A DNA stretch of 64,000 nt from Viscum album (Eukaryota; Streptophyta; Magnoliopsida; Santalales; Viscaceae), in contig OY728143.1 in NCBI GenBank assembly GCA_963277665.1, positions 532,738,394-532,802,393 on the forward strand, read 5' to 3'. A model generated the notes under the pieces. It was not told the origin of the DNA, did not search any database, and saw nothing but the letters and a program-made list of their open reading frames with translations. Position numbers and translations under genes: made by a program. How positions within the stretch are numbered: position 1 is the first letter of the stretch; each line of letters opens with the position of its first letter. Positions 23,496 to 37,474 of the stretch are shown piece by piece.

Positions 23496-24089
23496 GTAAC
23501 TTTATTAAGGGGAGTTTCTTCCTCCATTTCAATTGTGTGCCAACAATAAAATAATATACAAACTGTTATTATTATTTGGTTAGAATTCCCCTTTGGTGGA
23601 ATGGAGAAAGAGGATAGCTATAGAGAACCATCCTCCCAAAGAAAAATGCGAAGAATGAAAAGAACACCAGCGACGCTTCTTCATCGGTCCTCTACCCCGG
23701 CCACTTTCAGAAGTACAGAAGCTTCCCTCTTCCTCGTCATCAATGAACTGACATACAAGAATGGATTTAGAGTGTGTGAAGAACATGGATATCAACAAAC
23801 ATTATCTTCTTATTTCCACAACACCATAAATGGACGTCGATCAACGACCGACGAATCAAAGGTAGGGGTTGTTTCTTTTGAAGTGCCAGGTTATTCCTCT
23901 TTTAAATGAATAACATTGATGTTTACCTTTTATGGGTGGGGTGTTGAGCTTCGTTATTGAGAACCTATTACTACCACCATAAATGCAGAGGGTGTGGGCC
24001 AAACCAACATGGCCCAACCCCTACGTAGTTCCTTTAGTGATGACTCCATGATGACATGGAAATGAATAAATGACAACAAAGATGGCCAA

Positions 24090-24860
24090 CAAAGGACGCG
24101 CTACCCATGGCTTTCGCGAATCGCGCCGCCCTTGCGGAACACCTGTGCTTCTAGAAGAACACCATCGTGCAATGTGTCGGCCTGCCCGGGCGCCGCCGCA
24201 ACCCACATCAACTTGCACGCATGCCTCCATGCCCCGTGCCGCCTTCCCCCACACCGTCACGCCCCACGTCGGCCTGCCCATGCTCCACCGTGCCCCACAG
24301 CACGTGCCCACATTCCCCATTACGTGGAGGCAGCCCGACCTATGCCCCTGTGCCATCAAGTTGCCCTGACCGGTGCCCATATGCCCCGCCGGCGGCCTGC
24401 CCATCATGCAGCCCGCCTAATCAACCCTAGACGCGGCCTGCCCCGAGCTCCCATGCCCTGTCTTTCCCTGACCGACGCCCCCACAGCCTGCCCTGCGTCC
24501 TGCCACGCCCTGCCCGGTTCACCCGAAGCCTGGCCGGTGTCCATCTGGCCTACCCGCGCCCTATGTGGCCTTCCTGCTGGCCTCGTGTCTACCGACCTCT
24601 TGAGCTTTGTCTCTCGAGGTGTTGGACGAACCTGCCTTAGCCTTCGGGCCAATCATCCTTTTTGGTGGAATCTGGGTCGAACATCCCTCACAGAAAGCTA
24701 GGCCAGACCGGGCCTAACTTAGCGGGCTTACCCACCCAACGGGCTGGGTAAGACCCATCGGGTCTGTTCGGGTTTACCCAGACTAGGTCGGCGCAGACTG
24801 TGTTGGGCTGAGTCGGTATGACCTGGTAAGATTGGACCCGAGCCCACTACCGACCATTTG
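24090..24860. other. GC-rich island inside the B 3' LTR
   Basis: The partner of 14,050-14,680. It has the same kind of composition with cctgccc/gccctg words, but alignment by eye is poor, so it has diverged faster than the rest of the LTR or changed by repeat turnover. The long frames of up to 189 codons are compositional. Confidence 0.7.
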
Positions 24861-26260
24861 ACTACTTTGGCCATATCACTGAGACTAGAAGTTCATTTGA
24901 AGAACCGTCAACGGAACTGATAATCTCGTTAAAAGACAGTTCCATTGAGAATACCCCACTAGAGTTCTAGGTATAGTTGAGATATGGTCAGGTCGGTTCG
25001 TACACGAATCCAACCGGGCCCCTGGGACTAAAAGGCTAATTACTCGCTGATCGGTCGTCCGATTGACACAATGTATATTGCATTGGGACCCCTATGACAA
25101 GGTAGACCTTTGACATACTTCAACGTTGGAAATAACGACCCTTAGTGTATCGACTTTCAGGTCATGGAGCAGACCCTCCCAGTGATGAGCGAGCATACTA
25201 CAGAGACCTAGTAGCTGGTTGAGACTTGACGACTAATGACTGATCAACTTTGAGTGATCCATATGTCCCAGTGGGGAGTTCTTGGTTGTAGTAGTATACC
25301 CATGGTGGAGTAGTGCCTGGTTGTAATGGAAGACCTACAGTACTCAATAGAAAGAGTACCTTTGTAGGCTATGAGAGGGAGCGCTTCATTGTAGCACAGA
25401 CCCTTGGTGGGGACCGCCTCTCTGTGAGCGTGGCAGACCCACCATACTCGATAGGTGGAGTACCTCAGTAGTCTAAGGTTAGTGGGAAGCAATTAGTTGT
25501 AGTTCCATGCCCACTATAATCGAAAGAGGAGGAGTTCTCCAGTAGCTATGGTTTCAACATCATGAATAAAAATCTTGATTGAGCTGTGTCAATAACTTTT
25601 GTGTTTTCCTCATGATTGAGATGGGTTACTAGATAACTTCGGTATATGTATGAGCATATACCGAAGTAATGGTTATCCGTTGATTTCATACTTTGTGGTT
25701 TATCCTTTTTTGATATTTTGAGACTTTGAGGGTCTCAGGGTCCCTACTGAGTATCGTTATTCTCACCCATACACAGGATATGCCCGTATCTCATTGTGTT
25801 GGATACAGATGACGGACAACGCTGACGGAGGCCAAGAGCACCATGACTGGATGGTACACTGTGGTAGAACATATGATGAGTGGGTACACAGAGGATTTTA
25901 ACGGATGCGGAGTGCTAAGGTGGCCATATGTATCTACCCTTCAAGAAGGAACCCCAGAGGACAATCCATGAGCTGCACTTTACCTTTTAGTTGTTTGTCC
26001 CAATTTTCAGATGTACTTGTAATTTACCGTTGGGCTTGTATTTCCGACCCCTTTTTTACTTTCCAGTACACTCTTTGTATACATTTTGTACTTAGAGTTT
26101 TGCTTCCATTTTTGTACTCTGTTGTGTTTGTTTTTCTGTTATAAAGGAAATCCTTTCCATTTTAGTCAAATACGCCTTTGGTGCTAGTCACCAGCCACTG
26201 GACTATAGAAGGCAAGCTAGGGGTAGTCACGATACGGGAACCGAGGGACGGGCCGTGACA

Positions 26261-28200
26261 ATCAAATTAATGTTTCATTAGTTCTTTTATCCAATGATGT
26301 GTCATATGTAATTATAAAACATAAAATCTTCCTTCAGTAAATAATTTCATTATGTTCTCTTTAAATTTTACTAATGTATTACATTTGAAAGTGATATATT
26401 AAATGAAAAAAAGAGACATTAAATAACCTCTATATTTAATTTTTTAAATAAATTGACAATATAATTATACGAATATATACTTGGATGAATAATATTTTCA
26501 AAAAAATCATCAAAACATTTAAAACATGGTTTTTAATGGAAAATGTATCTTACCTATAGTCTCAAAACTCATATAGATTATTTATCATTGTAAATTATAA
26601 AATTAGGATAATAATTTTCTTTCTTACGAAAATTTTTTTATTTCATTAAATTATTATGATACATTTTATATCATTAATATGTATGTTTTAATCATTTATA
26701 GAATCTATTATGTTTATGTCTAATGTTTTGAGGTAGTTTGATTATTAATCACAGAAAACAATTATAGCTTGAACATAGTAAAATCGTTAATTACTAAATT
26801 ATTAAAAAATAATAATCCAGATATAATTAAAATTTTTATACATTAATTATAAGTTTAAATAAAATATTTAAGGATCGTTTTATAAAATAAAATACATTAT
26901 ATCATGGAGACTGTAATGTCTACATAGGAAAAATTAATGTTTATATTCTTCATGAACTCTATCAATTTTTTTTTGAATCATGATAACTATGCATAATTAT
27001 TATTATTTTTTAAATAACATACTATTTATTTATGTACACACACACATATATATATATTCAATTTAATGTGGAAAAAAATGAATCCCTCTGCTTTGTGGAT
27101 GTAGTAATCAATATGTACACATGAAATGTATTATCACATTTAATGGATGGAAAAACATAAAAATAGATTAAATAATTTGATTATATAATGATATATTAAT
27201 CATTATTATCACTTATACATATATATATATAAATATATTAAATTTATCATTATTACATGTCATGGTTTGTGGGGATGGAAAATGAATTAAATTGATTCAG
27301 TATGCGGTTATCAACTATTCACATGAATGAATGTTTAAATATTATTTTTTTAAGAATAAAAAGGATATTGAAAATTTTATTTATATATATATCTACATAA
27401 TATACATTTTTAATAATTTAATATTTTATATGAATATTAAAATGATGAAGATAATTAAATAATATTAAAATGCTTGGTTAGGTGTTATACCTCTTCTTCC
27501 AAGAACCTATTTTAAATTTTTCTAGAAGGAATTCTTGGTTGGATTTATGTTTGAATCATGGAATATTGGACATGATAGTTCATTCAATATTGTGATTTTG
27601 GTTGGCATGGGATAAACTGTAGTGGAATAATATTCCAAGGAAGAGTGGTGAGGTCATTCTATTATATAATTTAGGGGAGTTCCATAATGTGAATTACATA
27701 TAGAATTAAATTAATTTAAAATATTTATCCTCTAAAAGGGGTTATAATTTTAATGATTTATAATATTGGATACTATGAGTGTATATTACTTTATCTAGTA
27801 AAATGTATTCTATTTTAGGTGATTTTTTCAACGTTATTAGTTTTTTTAAAACTCGTTTACCCTCCTAAATATTTCTTGGCTAGGAATATTTCTATAAAGG
27901 ATATATTTTCCAAAAATGACAAGTTTTTTGTATTTGAAACCATATCCAAATAATTTTTTTGATTAATTTTTATTTTTAATATGAAATAAATTAATTAATT
28001 TTAGTTATTATAAAATATCATATATTTTGTTATCTTAACGTTTCATTTACGACTATTTTATTTTAATAAATAAAATAAATAAATAAAAATGTATACATTT
28101 AACACATCCATAATACAATATATCTATAAATATAAATAATTGGAAATACTAAATCACTATAAAAATATTATAATTTTTTTATAAACATTAGCATAATTTT
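26261..28200 (-). repeat. Third copy of the old gypsy LTR, right part
   Basis: It continues 11,950-12,785 after removal of element B. Matches include 26,540-26,580 with 2,555-2,600, 27,480-27,680 with 10,445-10,620, and 28,040-28,070 with 10,750-10,775. The right boundary is uncertain. Confidence 0.5.
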
Positions 28201-29580
28201 TAAACTAAATTCACAGGAACATGGATGGTGATGTGTAAGAATTCATAGAAAATATTTCATCACTAAAAATATCAAAAAGTTAATATACTAAAAATATAAA
28301 CCTTCATAAAATATTTTCTAATTTAAAATACTCTAGTTTTAATTTAGAATTTATATAGATATTAAAACAAAGAGTTTCACATTTTTTTCTTATTTATTAT
28401 TTAAAAAATAATAAATTTTGTATCAAAGGAATTTTGAATTAAATTTATAAATAATTGATCATTAAATGAAAATAGATAAGAAAATAACCTATAATATAAA
28501 TTCAATTTTTAGGGAGATTTTATGGGACATATATAATTATTTATATCCTTAATTACCCAATTTACTATAATTAAAGTGAAAAATAATTTGTGCAGTTAAA
28601 ATTGATAATGAAAATAAATTGAAATAAACCTATATAGAAACTTTCCAACTCTTATATGAATAATTGGAGTAAAAAAATATATATATATATAATTTATAAA
28701 AGATGGATTAATATATTTTATAATTAAAATTTCATTGATATATTGTTTTGAGATTTTTTTTAAGTATTTACATGAATAAATAAAAAATCTTGTTTGATGA
28801 TGTTTCTAATCAAATTAACTGTAACATTTATAAATAATGGATAGTTATTTTATTTTTCGATGACATAATTTTTTTTAATAATGGTATTATGTAATTTAAA
28901 TATAATGTGGTTTCACAGAAATTTATATTTTCCCATTTAACAGAATTTTAAATATTTTATGAAAAATGTCATTTTTTCACCATATTTAAATTCTGATATA
29001 CTGATTTCGAAAAATAGGAACATAATTAAAAAATAAAATTCTCTATATAAAACATTAACATATTATTAGATGATTTCAATAAAAAAAAATAAATATATTT
29101 TTATTAATAAATTACATAACATTATTTAATGAATATAACTATATATATAAAAATTCATGATTGTTTATAAGTAATTAAAATTTATTTTTATTATAATTAC
29201 CAATAATTTTAAATTTTTCCCCTATTTATAGAATTATGTTACTTATATTTTATTCATTATTAAATAATTGGTGATATTTTACATATATAAAATTTTATGA
29301 TTATCATGTTTCTTCAGTGACCTTACATTTTTTCCATGAGGTACTAACATGATGATTTAACTTTTTATGAAACAAATTTTATCTGCGGTAATCAATATAT
29401 ATTTATCCTTCCATATTAGATATGGGTTTTTAATATTAAAATACATATGTTCTAAAAAATTAACATGTATCTGGAACATAAATAATTAACCAAGAAGAAT
29501 AAAAAATGTCAAATTCATAGGATAAATTCATTCCCATTTTCGCCAAAAACATACCACTTTTACATTGAGTTAGTGTAACG
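28201..29580. other. AT-rich stretch, nothing recognised
   Basis: No reading frame over 60 codons with any domain, no RNA gene, and only short runs of alternating A and T (near 28,676-28,692). Confidence 0.5.
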
Positions 29581-31249
29581 AATCACAATTATAATATGGA
29601 AAATATATTTTGAAGACAAGATTTTTACATTCCTTCAAAATTTGTTTATTGGAATGATTATGGTTTTAGAGAATTATGCCATATATAATACAAAAAAAAA
29701 TTACCATTATAAATAGTATCTTTTTTATCCACAATCTAATACATTCAAATTCTTCTGGATCACTTTAATGAATACTCTTCTTGACTATCAACATTAAATC
29801 CTCCAAACCATTAGTCATCCATAAGTCCTAAGAAAAACATTAAAATTATGGGATTAGAATAAAAATATAAATACGGTATATAAAAATAATTAAATTCATT
29901 TGACTATTTATAAACATTACAATCTTTTGAAAATTCCAAAAAGAAGTTATACTCTTCACCTTGATAAGTAATAAATAATTCAATTTTAATAAAATATCAC
30001 TTATTAAAAATTACATATTCAAAATATTATTATAAAAACCATAAAAATCATTTAAAATAAATTAAGGTAGCTTCTAACATCAATTTACGCACCACTCTAA
30101 TAAATTAAAAAACAATATGTTAAACTTTGATACAAGTCACTATTAAAAAAATAATAGCCATACAATTAACTTCCATTCTAAATGAATTGGTGGGATATCA
30201 TAGACCCACCCATCATTGGATAATAACGAAATGAGTCATAATTAGTTTATTGCATAATCACCAATCAAAATATTCAATATACAATTTATATAATCATAAC
30301 ATATAAAAGATTTCAATTTTAAACATTTCACAACTAAAAATTCATATGAAGTGATATGAAAATATTTCCAGATATTGGAATGTTCAATCCATTTTAAGAA
30401 CAAATTTTTAATAATAAAATAAATAAAAATAAATTTTATCATTAAAAAAACATGATATCATGCAATGGAATCTACAATTAAAATAAATTTCATAATTGTG
30501 GAAAATTCATTATCGTTGTGTATGTTATGAATATGAACAACCATTTTGACTACTTTCAAAATGTTCAGTATAAATATCATTAAATGATTCATCTATTAAG
30601 ATATTTTAATGAAATTTAAATTGGCCATAAAATTTCCATTATTTTTCTCCTATATTCATAAAAATTTGAAAATTAATATCCAAAATATTGACGTAAGGAA
30701 CAAATTACATCATTACAAATTAAAAGTGTCCTATACCACGTTGAACATTTAAATTATAAACCTCATGAAATAATTAAATTATATAATGTTTTAAATAAAA
30801 TTTTATATTTTTAAATATGGATATAATGTTTCCAAGCGTCTCTATATATATATTATAAATTAATAAACATCAATATAATCATGAAATGCCTTAAAAATGC
30901 AAATTGAGACAAAATACCAAAACATAGGTCCTACTAATGTAGTTTTCGTTAACATCCCATATAAAAAAATATATTAATTGTATTATTTTTTTATTTAGGG
31001 TTTTATTTTTATTTAACCTATTTTCACTTAATGAAATGTTGTATAAAACTATTTAACCAATTATGTTTAAATTGAGTGTTTTGACCAAATTTTGTTTAGG
31101 TGTCAAAAATAATTTGGTATGTCAATGATTGTGAAAGGGATTATAATATTATCATATAAATTATAAATAATAATGATATAATTATAATTTCCATGAATAA
31201 ATTTAAATTTTAAAAAAATCATGAAATACAGTTTTGAGAAATGAACCAA

Positions 31250-31389
31250 TGATACCTTCATTGAGATGATAGGTCGTACAGGCTTACGAGTGATGTTATC
31301 ATTTCTCAATGATTGTTATGGAAGGGCAGTAAATATGAATTTCACATTACATAAATATAGATATATCAAATTTAGATTATTAAAAATTA

Positions 31390-31426
<37 letters not shown>

Positions 31427-31710
31427 ATGTTCCTAATGTAAAAGTAATCACGTCGCTTAGAGTAGGAGGTATACCGAACGTCAATGAATGACGTTATTTG
31501 TTTTCCATTGTATGGAAATGTTTGAATGAAAATGATTTTTTATATTTAAATAAGGGTAATTATGTCATGAATATCATGTAGAATATATTTATTTCAAATA
31601 TAACAAATTAAACCCACTCTTAATGTATTACATGTATTTTGTGAATTTTCACATCATTTTGAAGAGGTCGTAGTCCATACATCCCCAAATGATGGTTTTG
31701 TTCATAAAAA
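31250..31710. repeat. About 200-bp repeat units inside the F left LTR
   Basis: A segment resembling gaggtggtagtccacatatc recurs near 31,262, 31,457 and 31,664, about 200 bases apart. Only the last unit is well preserved. The right LTR shows two clean units. Confidence 0.5.
31395..31421. repeat. (TA)n microsatellite
   Basis: About 27 bases of perfect alternating T and A within the left LTR of F. The right LTR lacks it. Confidence 0.9.
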
Positions 31711-33276
31711 TAATATAATATATCATTTTATGTGTTATTAAAAAGTTTTGTAAGCATAAATATATAATAGAGAAATCATATATATCATATATTGACAGTG
31801 TGCCCAATATATTTGGTTTATTGGTTTGTCTTTAAGGGTATGTATAATAGATGGATGCCTGTATATGTGTAGGTATAACTCTTATCATAAAAACATCATT
31901 GTTTATTACATATAATATTGTTTTTATTTATTAATGGAATAATAATATCGAAGGTAGTAGATAATGAAATTAAAATCTACGATCACGGGGAATGGTGATA
32001 CACCTTATTCATGTAACTCCTACTAGATTTCACCAAATGGTTTCATTAGATTCATTTCCTCATATGATGAGTCTTCTATGATGATTTGAGGAGTGTTGAT
32101 GGTCTATTTTGGATGATCACGGATGATAAAAAAATTTCATGAAATTTATGTCGAAGTGGTAGATTTGATTGCCACTTTACAATGGAGGAGGATGAAAGTA
32201 TTGTAAATTTTTGAAAAGGGAATTCCACAAGCCTTTTATTGCATGTCACGTGGATCCAATAATGGATAAAAAAGAAGGAAAGATAATACTGGGTCTAAAT
32301 ATGTATATAAAATGGATTTTTTCAATTTTAATGGTTATTTGTTTTCTTATGATAAGGTTCAGACCCTTGAAAATCAATTTTTTCATTTAATCGTTTCAAT
32401 TAATTTCAATAACATTCACTAATAATTTATTCATAATACGAGTTGATGTTATCATTAATTATAAATTTTAATTATTAAAAATATGGAATTTATTTTTCCA
32501 AATTAAAATCTAATAAGAGAAATAATTAATTTAAATTTTATCCTGTAAATGAGATAATGATGTCTGTTTTTAATGTAGAATATTTTAAATATATAATAGG
32601 TTATTATATTTAGATTCAATGTGAAATTTATTTCAATGAATTACATTATGTTAATTTCATTTTTATTTATTAAAAATAAAATCTATTAAATAAAAAATTT
32701 ATCCCTATAATTGTATTATATGAATATGTTGATTAGAATTAAAATTCCTTATTTTTAATATTCATTAAAAAAATAGACTGATATGAAATTCAATAAAATA
32801 ATATTAACCTAAATTATAAATTTCTCTTTAAAAAATGATTTTTTTGTAACATATAAAATCAAATATGCTCCAAAATTTATATAGAAATTTTTTCCTATTA
32901 AATATTGGTTAAACTACATTTTAAACATATTCATCTTTTTAGGATCATAATTGAATTTGTTACTATTTCATGCTTATAAAATTTATTGGATGATAGTAAA
33001 AAATTACTCATTATTTATTAACATCCTATAGTTAGAAATTATCATTCCCACTATCACAATGACTATGTAATAACTACAACATAAATTAATAGTATATACA
33101 ATATAATGTTTTTTATTATAACGATATCTTGTGTGGAATGAAATAACCCAAAGACACTCATTGTTGTGTGTCTAGTAAACAATAATATATATAATTACAT
33201 CTACGGTAAAATTACATTTTAAATTATACATATTAATATATAAAAAATATTATTCAATAATATCATATTTGTAACA

Positions 33277-33294
33277 TCCTTCACCCCTTTTCAA
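33277..33294 (-). other. Polypurine tract of element F
   Basis: On the minus strand TTGAAAAGGGGTGAAGGA stands directly before TGTTAC, the proposed start of the 3' LTR. This is the expected layout for a gypsy element and fixes the LTR edge. Confidence 0.6.
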
Positions 33295-33879
33295 AATTGC
33301 ATCCTCGTAATTCAATTGACGTATCAACTAAATGGAAGTATTTTCCCTCATTGAATTTTATGATTCCCATGTTGCATCTATAAAAAAGGTATTTTTTCAG
33401 AAAATAGTATCCTTGTAAATTATCATATTTTTGAACACTTTCTCTCTTTTCCAAAAAAATATGAACTCATTGTCACTTATAAGAATTATTGTCTTCCAAC
33501 TAAACTAATTGGTTGCATAAAAGATAATGGTATCCTGATACATAATTCCTTAATATTGAATCATGAAATATGTTGGGTACCTAAGAAAAAACTGGTGTTA
33601 TGTCCACTCAGTATGAACTCTTACAATTTTCTATAGGTTTTCATATTGTATAATAACTATTGACTCATGATATCCTTCTTAAAAAAACACAACAGACATT
33701 TCCTTATCAAAACATTTGAACAGACATAACCACCTACCTTGAAATAAATTACTTTATCCATAAATCTATATTACTCTTTTTGATACTATAAGTTTTACTC
33801 ACATGTCACAAAATCAACTGAAAATTATCTTATATTTCATTTATCATCTCGGGTCTCACTAAAATCCTTTATCCTACAT

Positions 33880-34460
33880 CTTCCTAAAAATTAGTTTTTC
33901 AACACTATTTTCTATATAATTATTTAAAAGGATCCATTTTTATACTTGAATGAAAAAATCTATCAAAAATAAACCAAAGGAATATGTAGGCCCCAATATC
34001 CTTAGTAATTAATTGAGAACGAATGTGGAATATCTTCTAATGTCTAAATCGTCCTCTAAAACTATTTGTTTTAATGAAGATGAGATGTTGTACTAATATG
34101 TAACTCATTACTCAATGAATTAATAAGTAAATCCCAAAATTTTGATGGTAACATTGGATTGTGGTCTAATATAGTATAGGTATGCACTCCATGTATCCTC
34201 ATAATGTCATTAATATAGAGTATAAAAACATTCTAAATTTTTCATATATCAAATAAGAAGAATATGCGTTCATTTAGTTAATCAATCATTAATAACAAAA
34301 ATCACATTATTACCTTGAGATGTATTTGTTAATCACACTATGAAATGCATTGATATAAATTACCATTTCCACTTTCTAGTGGTAATGGTTGAATTATCCC
34401 TTTCAAAAACTATCAATATATTTCAATCTATTAATAATTCAAACAATTCATTGATAAATT
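33880..34460 (-). pseudogene. Integrase remnant of element F
   Basis: The minus strand follows the same integrase core as copy A at 4,860-5,345. The stretch at 34,275-34,315 corresponds to the DRLTKSAHF-like block around the first catalytic aspartate of plant gypsy integrases. No frame longer than a few dozen codons survives and catalytic residues cannot be trusted. Confidence 0.6.
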
Positions 34461-35559
34461 CAGAAATATATAATTTCATCCCATCCATGTTGTAATACTA
34501 CTAATGTTCCCTATACATCTTAGTTCTACATAGATAAACTAAAAAAATAGAATTATGATCTATATTCAATAAATAATTCCTCAAATTTGAGTTACAAAAA
34601 AAATCTATTATCAAATAGTAAAACACTATAATTAATAACAGAGATTTCAGGAAACATAACATTCTTAAAGAATTATTCATTTTCATGAATATTTTTATTC
34701 CCCTTTTAATCTTTAATTATTCTTTCTATCAATTTTTTTATAGTTAAACATGAAACTGAACATTATATGTTCTTACATCAAAAATGTCACTAAAAAATCA
34801 TAATTTAATGAATCATGCTTAAAACATAATATGTTCAGTGTATAATTATATTTCCAAGTCAATCAATTGTCCCCCTTTTTTGTGATTCATTGATGATAAT
34901 AAATAATACAATAAAAATCCTTGTTCAGTTCCATCCATTTTCTCTATCTCATGTTCATATCATTAAAAATGAATAAATAAACAAAACATTTGTTATTGAT
35001 ATATATTTCCGACTATACAACATTAAAATGATGCCTCCATGTTTTTATTTACCAAAAACAAAAAAAAGCATTTCAAATCATGTGTATTTTAATTTAATTA
35101 ATTAGTATTCTGCTAACAAGAGGAATCTGAAATTACATTTTTATTATAAATATAGAAAAATTCATTTTTTTTAATAGGCATCACTGTATATGTAGAATTC
35201 CACATTTCCAAAGAATAAGGCCATAACAATTTAATTGACTATTCTAGTTTTCAGTTACTCAAATAAAACATCACTTAATCATGTCATGATTATGTTAACT
35301 CAATTTCGAGTTAATATAGTATATGTTAATGATAACAGATTACTCTATCGAAAATAATTTAGAAATTGCACAATAAGAAAAAAAAATTATGGATTTCCAT
35401 TACATTTGTTGGACTTTTTCTCTTCAAAATATTTTTCATTATATTGTTATGTTTTCATGACTTCATTTGAAAAAAATAGTGTCCCATTATGAGGTTCTTT
35501 TCATAAAAAAAGTAACCATTTCTAAAATATCTACATAGTTTCTTTTCATTTATTGTTTT
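34461..35559 (-). other. RNase H zone of element F, unreadable
   Basis: This is located between the integrase and RT remnants, so it should derive from the integrase N-terminus and RNase H. No motif can be read and frames are very short. The 61-codon minus frame at 34,501-34,686 shows no RNase H block. Confidence 0.35.
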
Positions 35560-36100
35560 CAAAACTATGCTTCATTTCCATTCATTTTTATTGAATTTTA
35601 TAATATATAAAAATATCATCTATAAAAACATCATTAAACTAATCAAAAAATGAATGGAATACACTATTATTCCAATTAAATAATAAGATAGACGTATTAG
35701 TTAACCCAAACGACAAAACTAGAAACTCATAATCCTCATATCCCATCCATGTTTATGTATTCAGAATATCATCTGCCTTATCCTTAATCTAATAGTACCA
35801 ATACATTAGATTTATCTTCAAAAATAACTAATATCCTTGGATTTGACCAAAAAATCCATCGATATGAGAAAAATAGATACATTTTCTTAATATTGATTTC
35901 ATTAAAAGAATTATAATTATTTTAAACCCTCTCAGATCCATCGTTAATTATGTAAAATAAAATATGATCTCACCATGGAGATGTGATAGGTCAAATGAAA
36001 CCTTACTCAATCAATTATTGAATATTTTTTTAATTCCCCATGTCCAAATTCATCTATTTTATAACCGGGTTTTGAAAGTGGAGTAGCAACTTTCCCTATA
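35560..36100 (-). pseudogene. Reverse-transcriptase remnant of element F
   Basis: Read on the minus strand, the order of recognisable pieces is that of gypsy RT. The PWG region lies near 35,970-35,990, followed by the LRLCIDYR-like segment near 35,920-35,950. The palm region preceding the YGHYEF-like block is near 35,730-35,800, and the NAPATF-like end is near 35,690-35,720. Stops and indels are everywhere. The reading rests on known pattern order rather than an open frame. Confidence 0.6.
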
Positions 36101-36148
36101 TCAATTTTCTATTGAAATTTCTAATCACGAAAAACAATGAGAAATTAT

Positions 36149-36400
36149 TCATGAAAAAATACCTATAAATTCATTCAATACAATGATGTCACTAACCAGA
36201 AACGTTTTTCTCCTTTCAAATAAAATATGAAGATAACTATCACATCCATTCTTTATCAATTTGTAATCTTCTTGTAACGTTATCACAGGTAATAACTCGA
36301 TAAATAAAACTCTATAGGATTTAAATATTATTATAGTCTGACAAATTGAAATCAAATCTATATATAAAATGATATCAAACACCACTCTATGAAATTCCAT
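36149..36400 (-). pseudogene. Protease C-terminus / linker of element F
   Basis: This 83-codon minus-strand frame contains FDIILYIDLISICQTIIIF followed by SYRVLF. It corresponds to the FDVILGMDWLS segment that ends gypsy proteases and the strand after it. Element D has the better preserved version at about 63,405-63,435. The G-M-D-W residues are mostly replaced. The catalytic D-T/S-G lies further upstream and is not recognisable. Confidence 0.65.
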
Positions 36401-37230
36401 ACGATATGCAAGATATTCAATGTCACTAATCTAAACATGATGATTCTTATAAATCTTTGTTGCCGAAAAACATACAACATGATTTTTTACAAAATTATTT
36501 ATCTTAATTTCATGAGGTGATTGAAAGAGAAAATTTACATGCATTTTTTATCAAGTAATGAGTATTTTTTACTATTTTTCAATGATAAAACCCATGTATT
36601 TCATTGTTATATAACAATAATTGGTAATATGAGTTTTAGAATATAAAGGAGAAAAATTGTGAAAAATCACTAATTCTGGATTTTAGATAGATTTTCACAT
36701 CAAATTTATTTTTGACAAAACCTGAAAACTACAATTCCAAATTTTCTGATTCAAATTTTTTTAGAAACCTTTTTTTATTTGCTTCATTTTTCTCTTCTGA
36801 GCTAGGAGCGGATTCAGCCATCTAGAGTGTCTAAGAATTCATTTAATCTGGACATTTTCCGGGTGGACAACATTGACACCACCAATGTAATGGAACCCAA
36901 ACGCATCCTACACACATCCAAATGAGGGTTTTCCACTATTTATTGAATGATGACTTATATTACCAACTCTAAACCAAATTTTTTGGCGTTTTGAAGTCAT
37001 TAAAGAGGCCATTGAACGACATAATATTGGAGGGACCTTCCGGGAACCTTCGTCCAGAAACAGAAGCCTTATATGAAGAATTAATAACTCCTTCATTTGG
37101 CCTCCAAATTTCTGAAATTTTGTGGTGAATGGAAAACACATTTGTGAACAACATTGAATAAGGTTTGACACGTGAATCACCCATTTATTTGGTCAACAAC
37201 GTGCAATCTTTTGGAAGATAAAATGCTGCC

Positions 37231-37238
37231 TATAAAAG
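37231..37238 (+). promoter_or_regulatory. TATA box of the E 5' LTR
   Basis: TATAAAAG is followed by a CT-rich stretch (gacctctcctccttcc), a typical plant Pol II promoter setting. The 3' LTR has AATAAAAG at the same place (42,210), so the second promoter copy is damaged. Confidence 0.65.
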
Positions 37239-37474
37239 GATGACCTCTCCTCCTTCCAAGATCATCAGCTCGACACCCCAAGCCTAGAAGGGATCCCACC
37301 GGGGCACGGTCCACTGCTTCTCCTCTATTCCCCCCTCATTCCTTCTTTTTATTTTATTTTTATTTTATTTTGATTTTAGTTTTATTTTCATTTGTAATTC
37401 AAATTTCAGTTTTAGGAATCCATGAATTCTTGTTTCTCCATCCATCCCACAATTCTTTTTCCTAATTTTCTTAT

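Larger units (their letters stand above)
12786..26260 (+). mobile_element. Ty3/gypsy chromovirus B, with a copia element nested in its 5' LTR
   Basis: The element starts TGTAA and ends GTGACA. The flanking 5 bases are ATCTA on the left and ATCAA on the right, a target duplication with one later change. The order 5' LTR, gag end, protease, RT, RNase H, integrase, chromodomain, purine tract, 3' LTR is that of a chromovirus, probably the Tekay/Del group judging from long LTRs and a C-terminal chromodomain. It is defective in several ways: a copia insertion splits the 5' LTR, a deletion near 19,270 removes the LTR end, primer site and most of gag, RT has lost its front half, and stops occur throughout. 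Without the copia insertion it would be about 9.3 kb. Confidence 0.88.
22892..26260 (+). repeat. 3' LTR of chromovirus B
   Basis: A 3,369-bp LTR from TGTAATGACC to GGGCCGTGACA. It is complete and uninterrupted. It includes the two-unit 25-bp repeat (23,447-23,495), the GC-rich block (24,090-24,860), and a TACTGAGTATCG...CTCACCC segment near 25,745-25,770 that is shared with the LTR ends of elements C and D. Confidence 0.88.
29580..33276 (-). repeat. LTR of element F (left, 3' LTR in element sense)
   Basis: It shares long stretches with 44,698-47,100, for example 29,820-29,860 with 44,970-45,010, 30,280-30,390 with 45,410-45,510, 31,070-31,130 with 46,200-46,260, and 31,620-31,700 with 46,730-46,800. 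The right edge at 33,276 is set by CA followed by a pyrimidine run that reads as a purine tract on the minus strand. The part after about 31,920 has no clear partner, so this LTR may include extra material. Confidence 0.6.

Noticed and set aside
24021..24701. Frames of up to 189 codons in the B 3' LTR
   Set aside because: Same reason as the partner block: compositional, inside an LTR, not conserved between the two copies.
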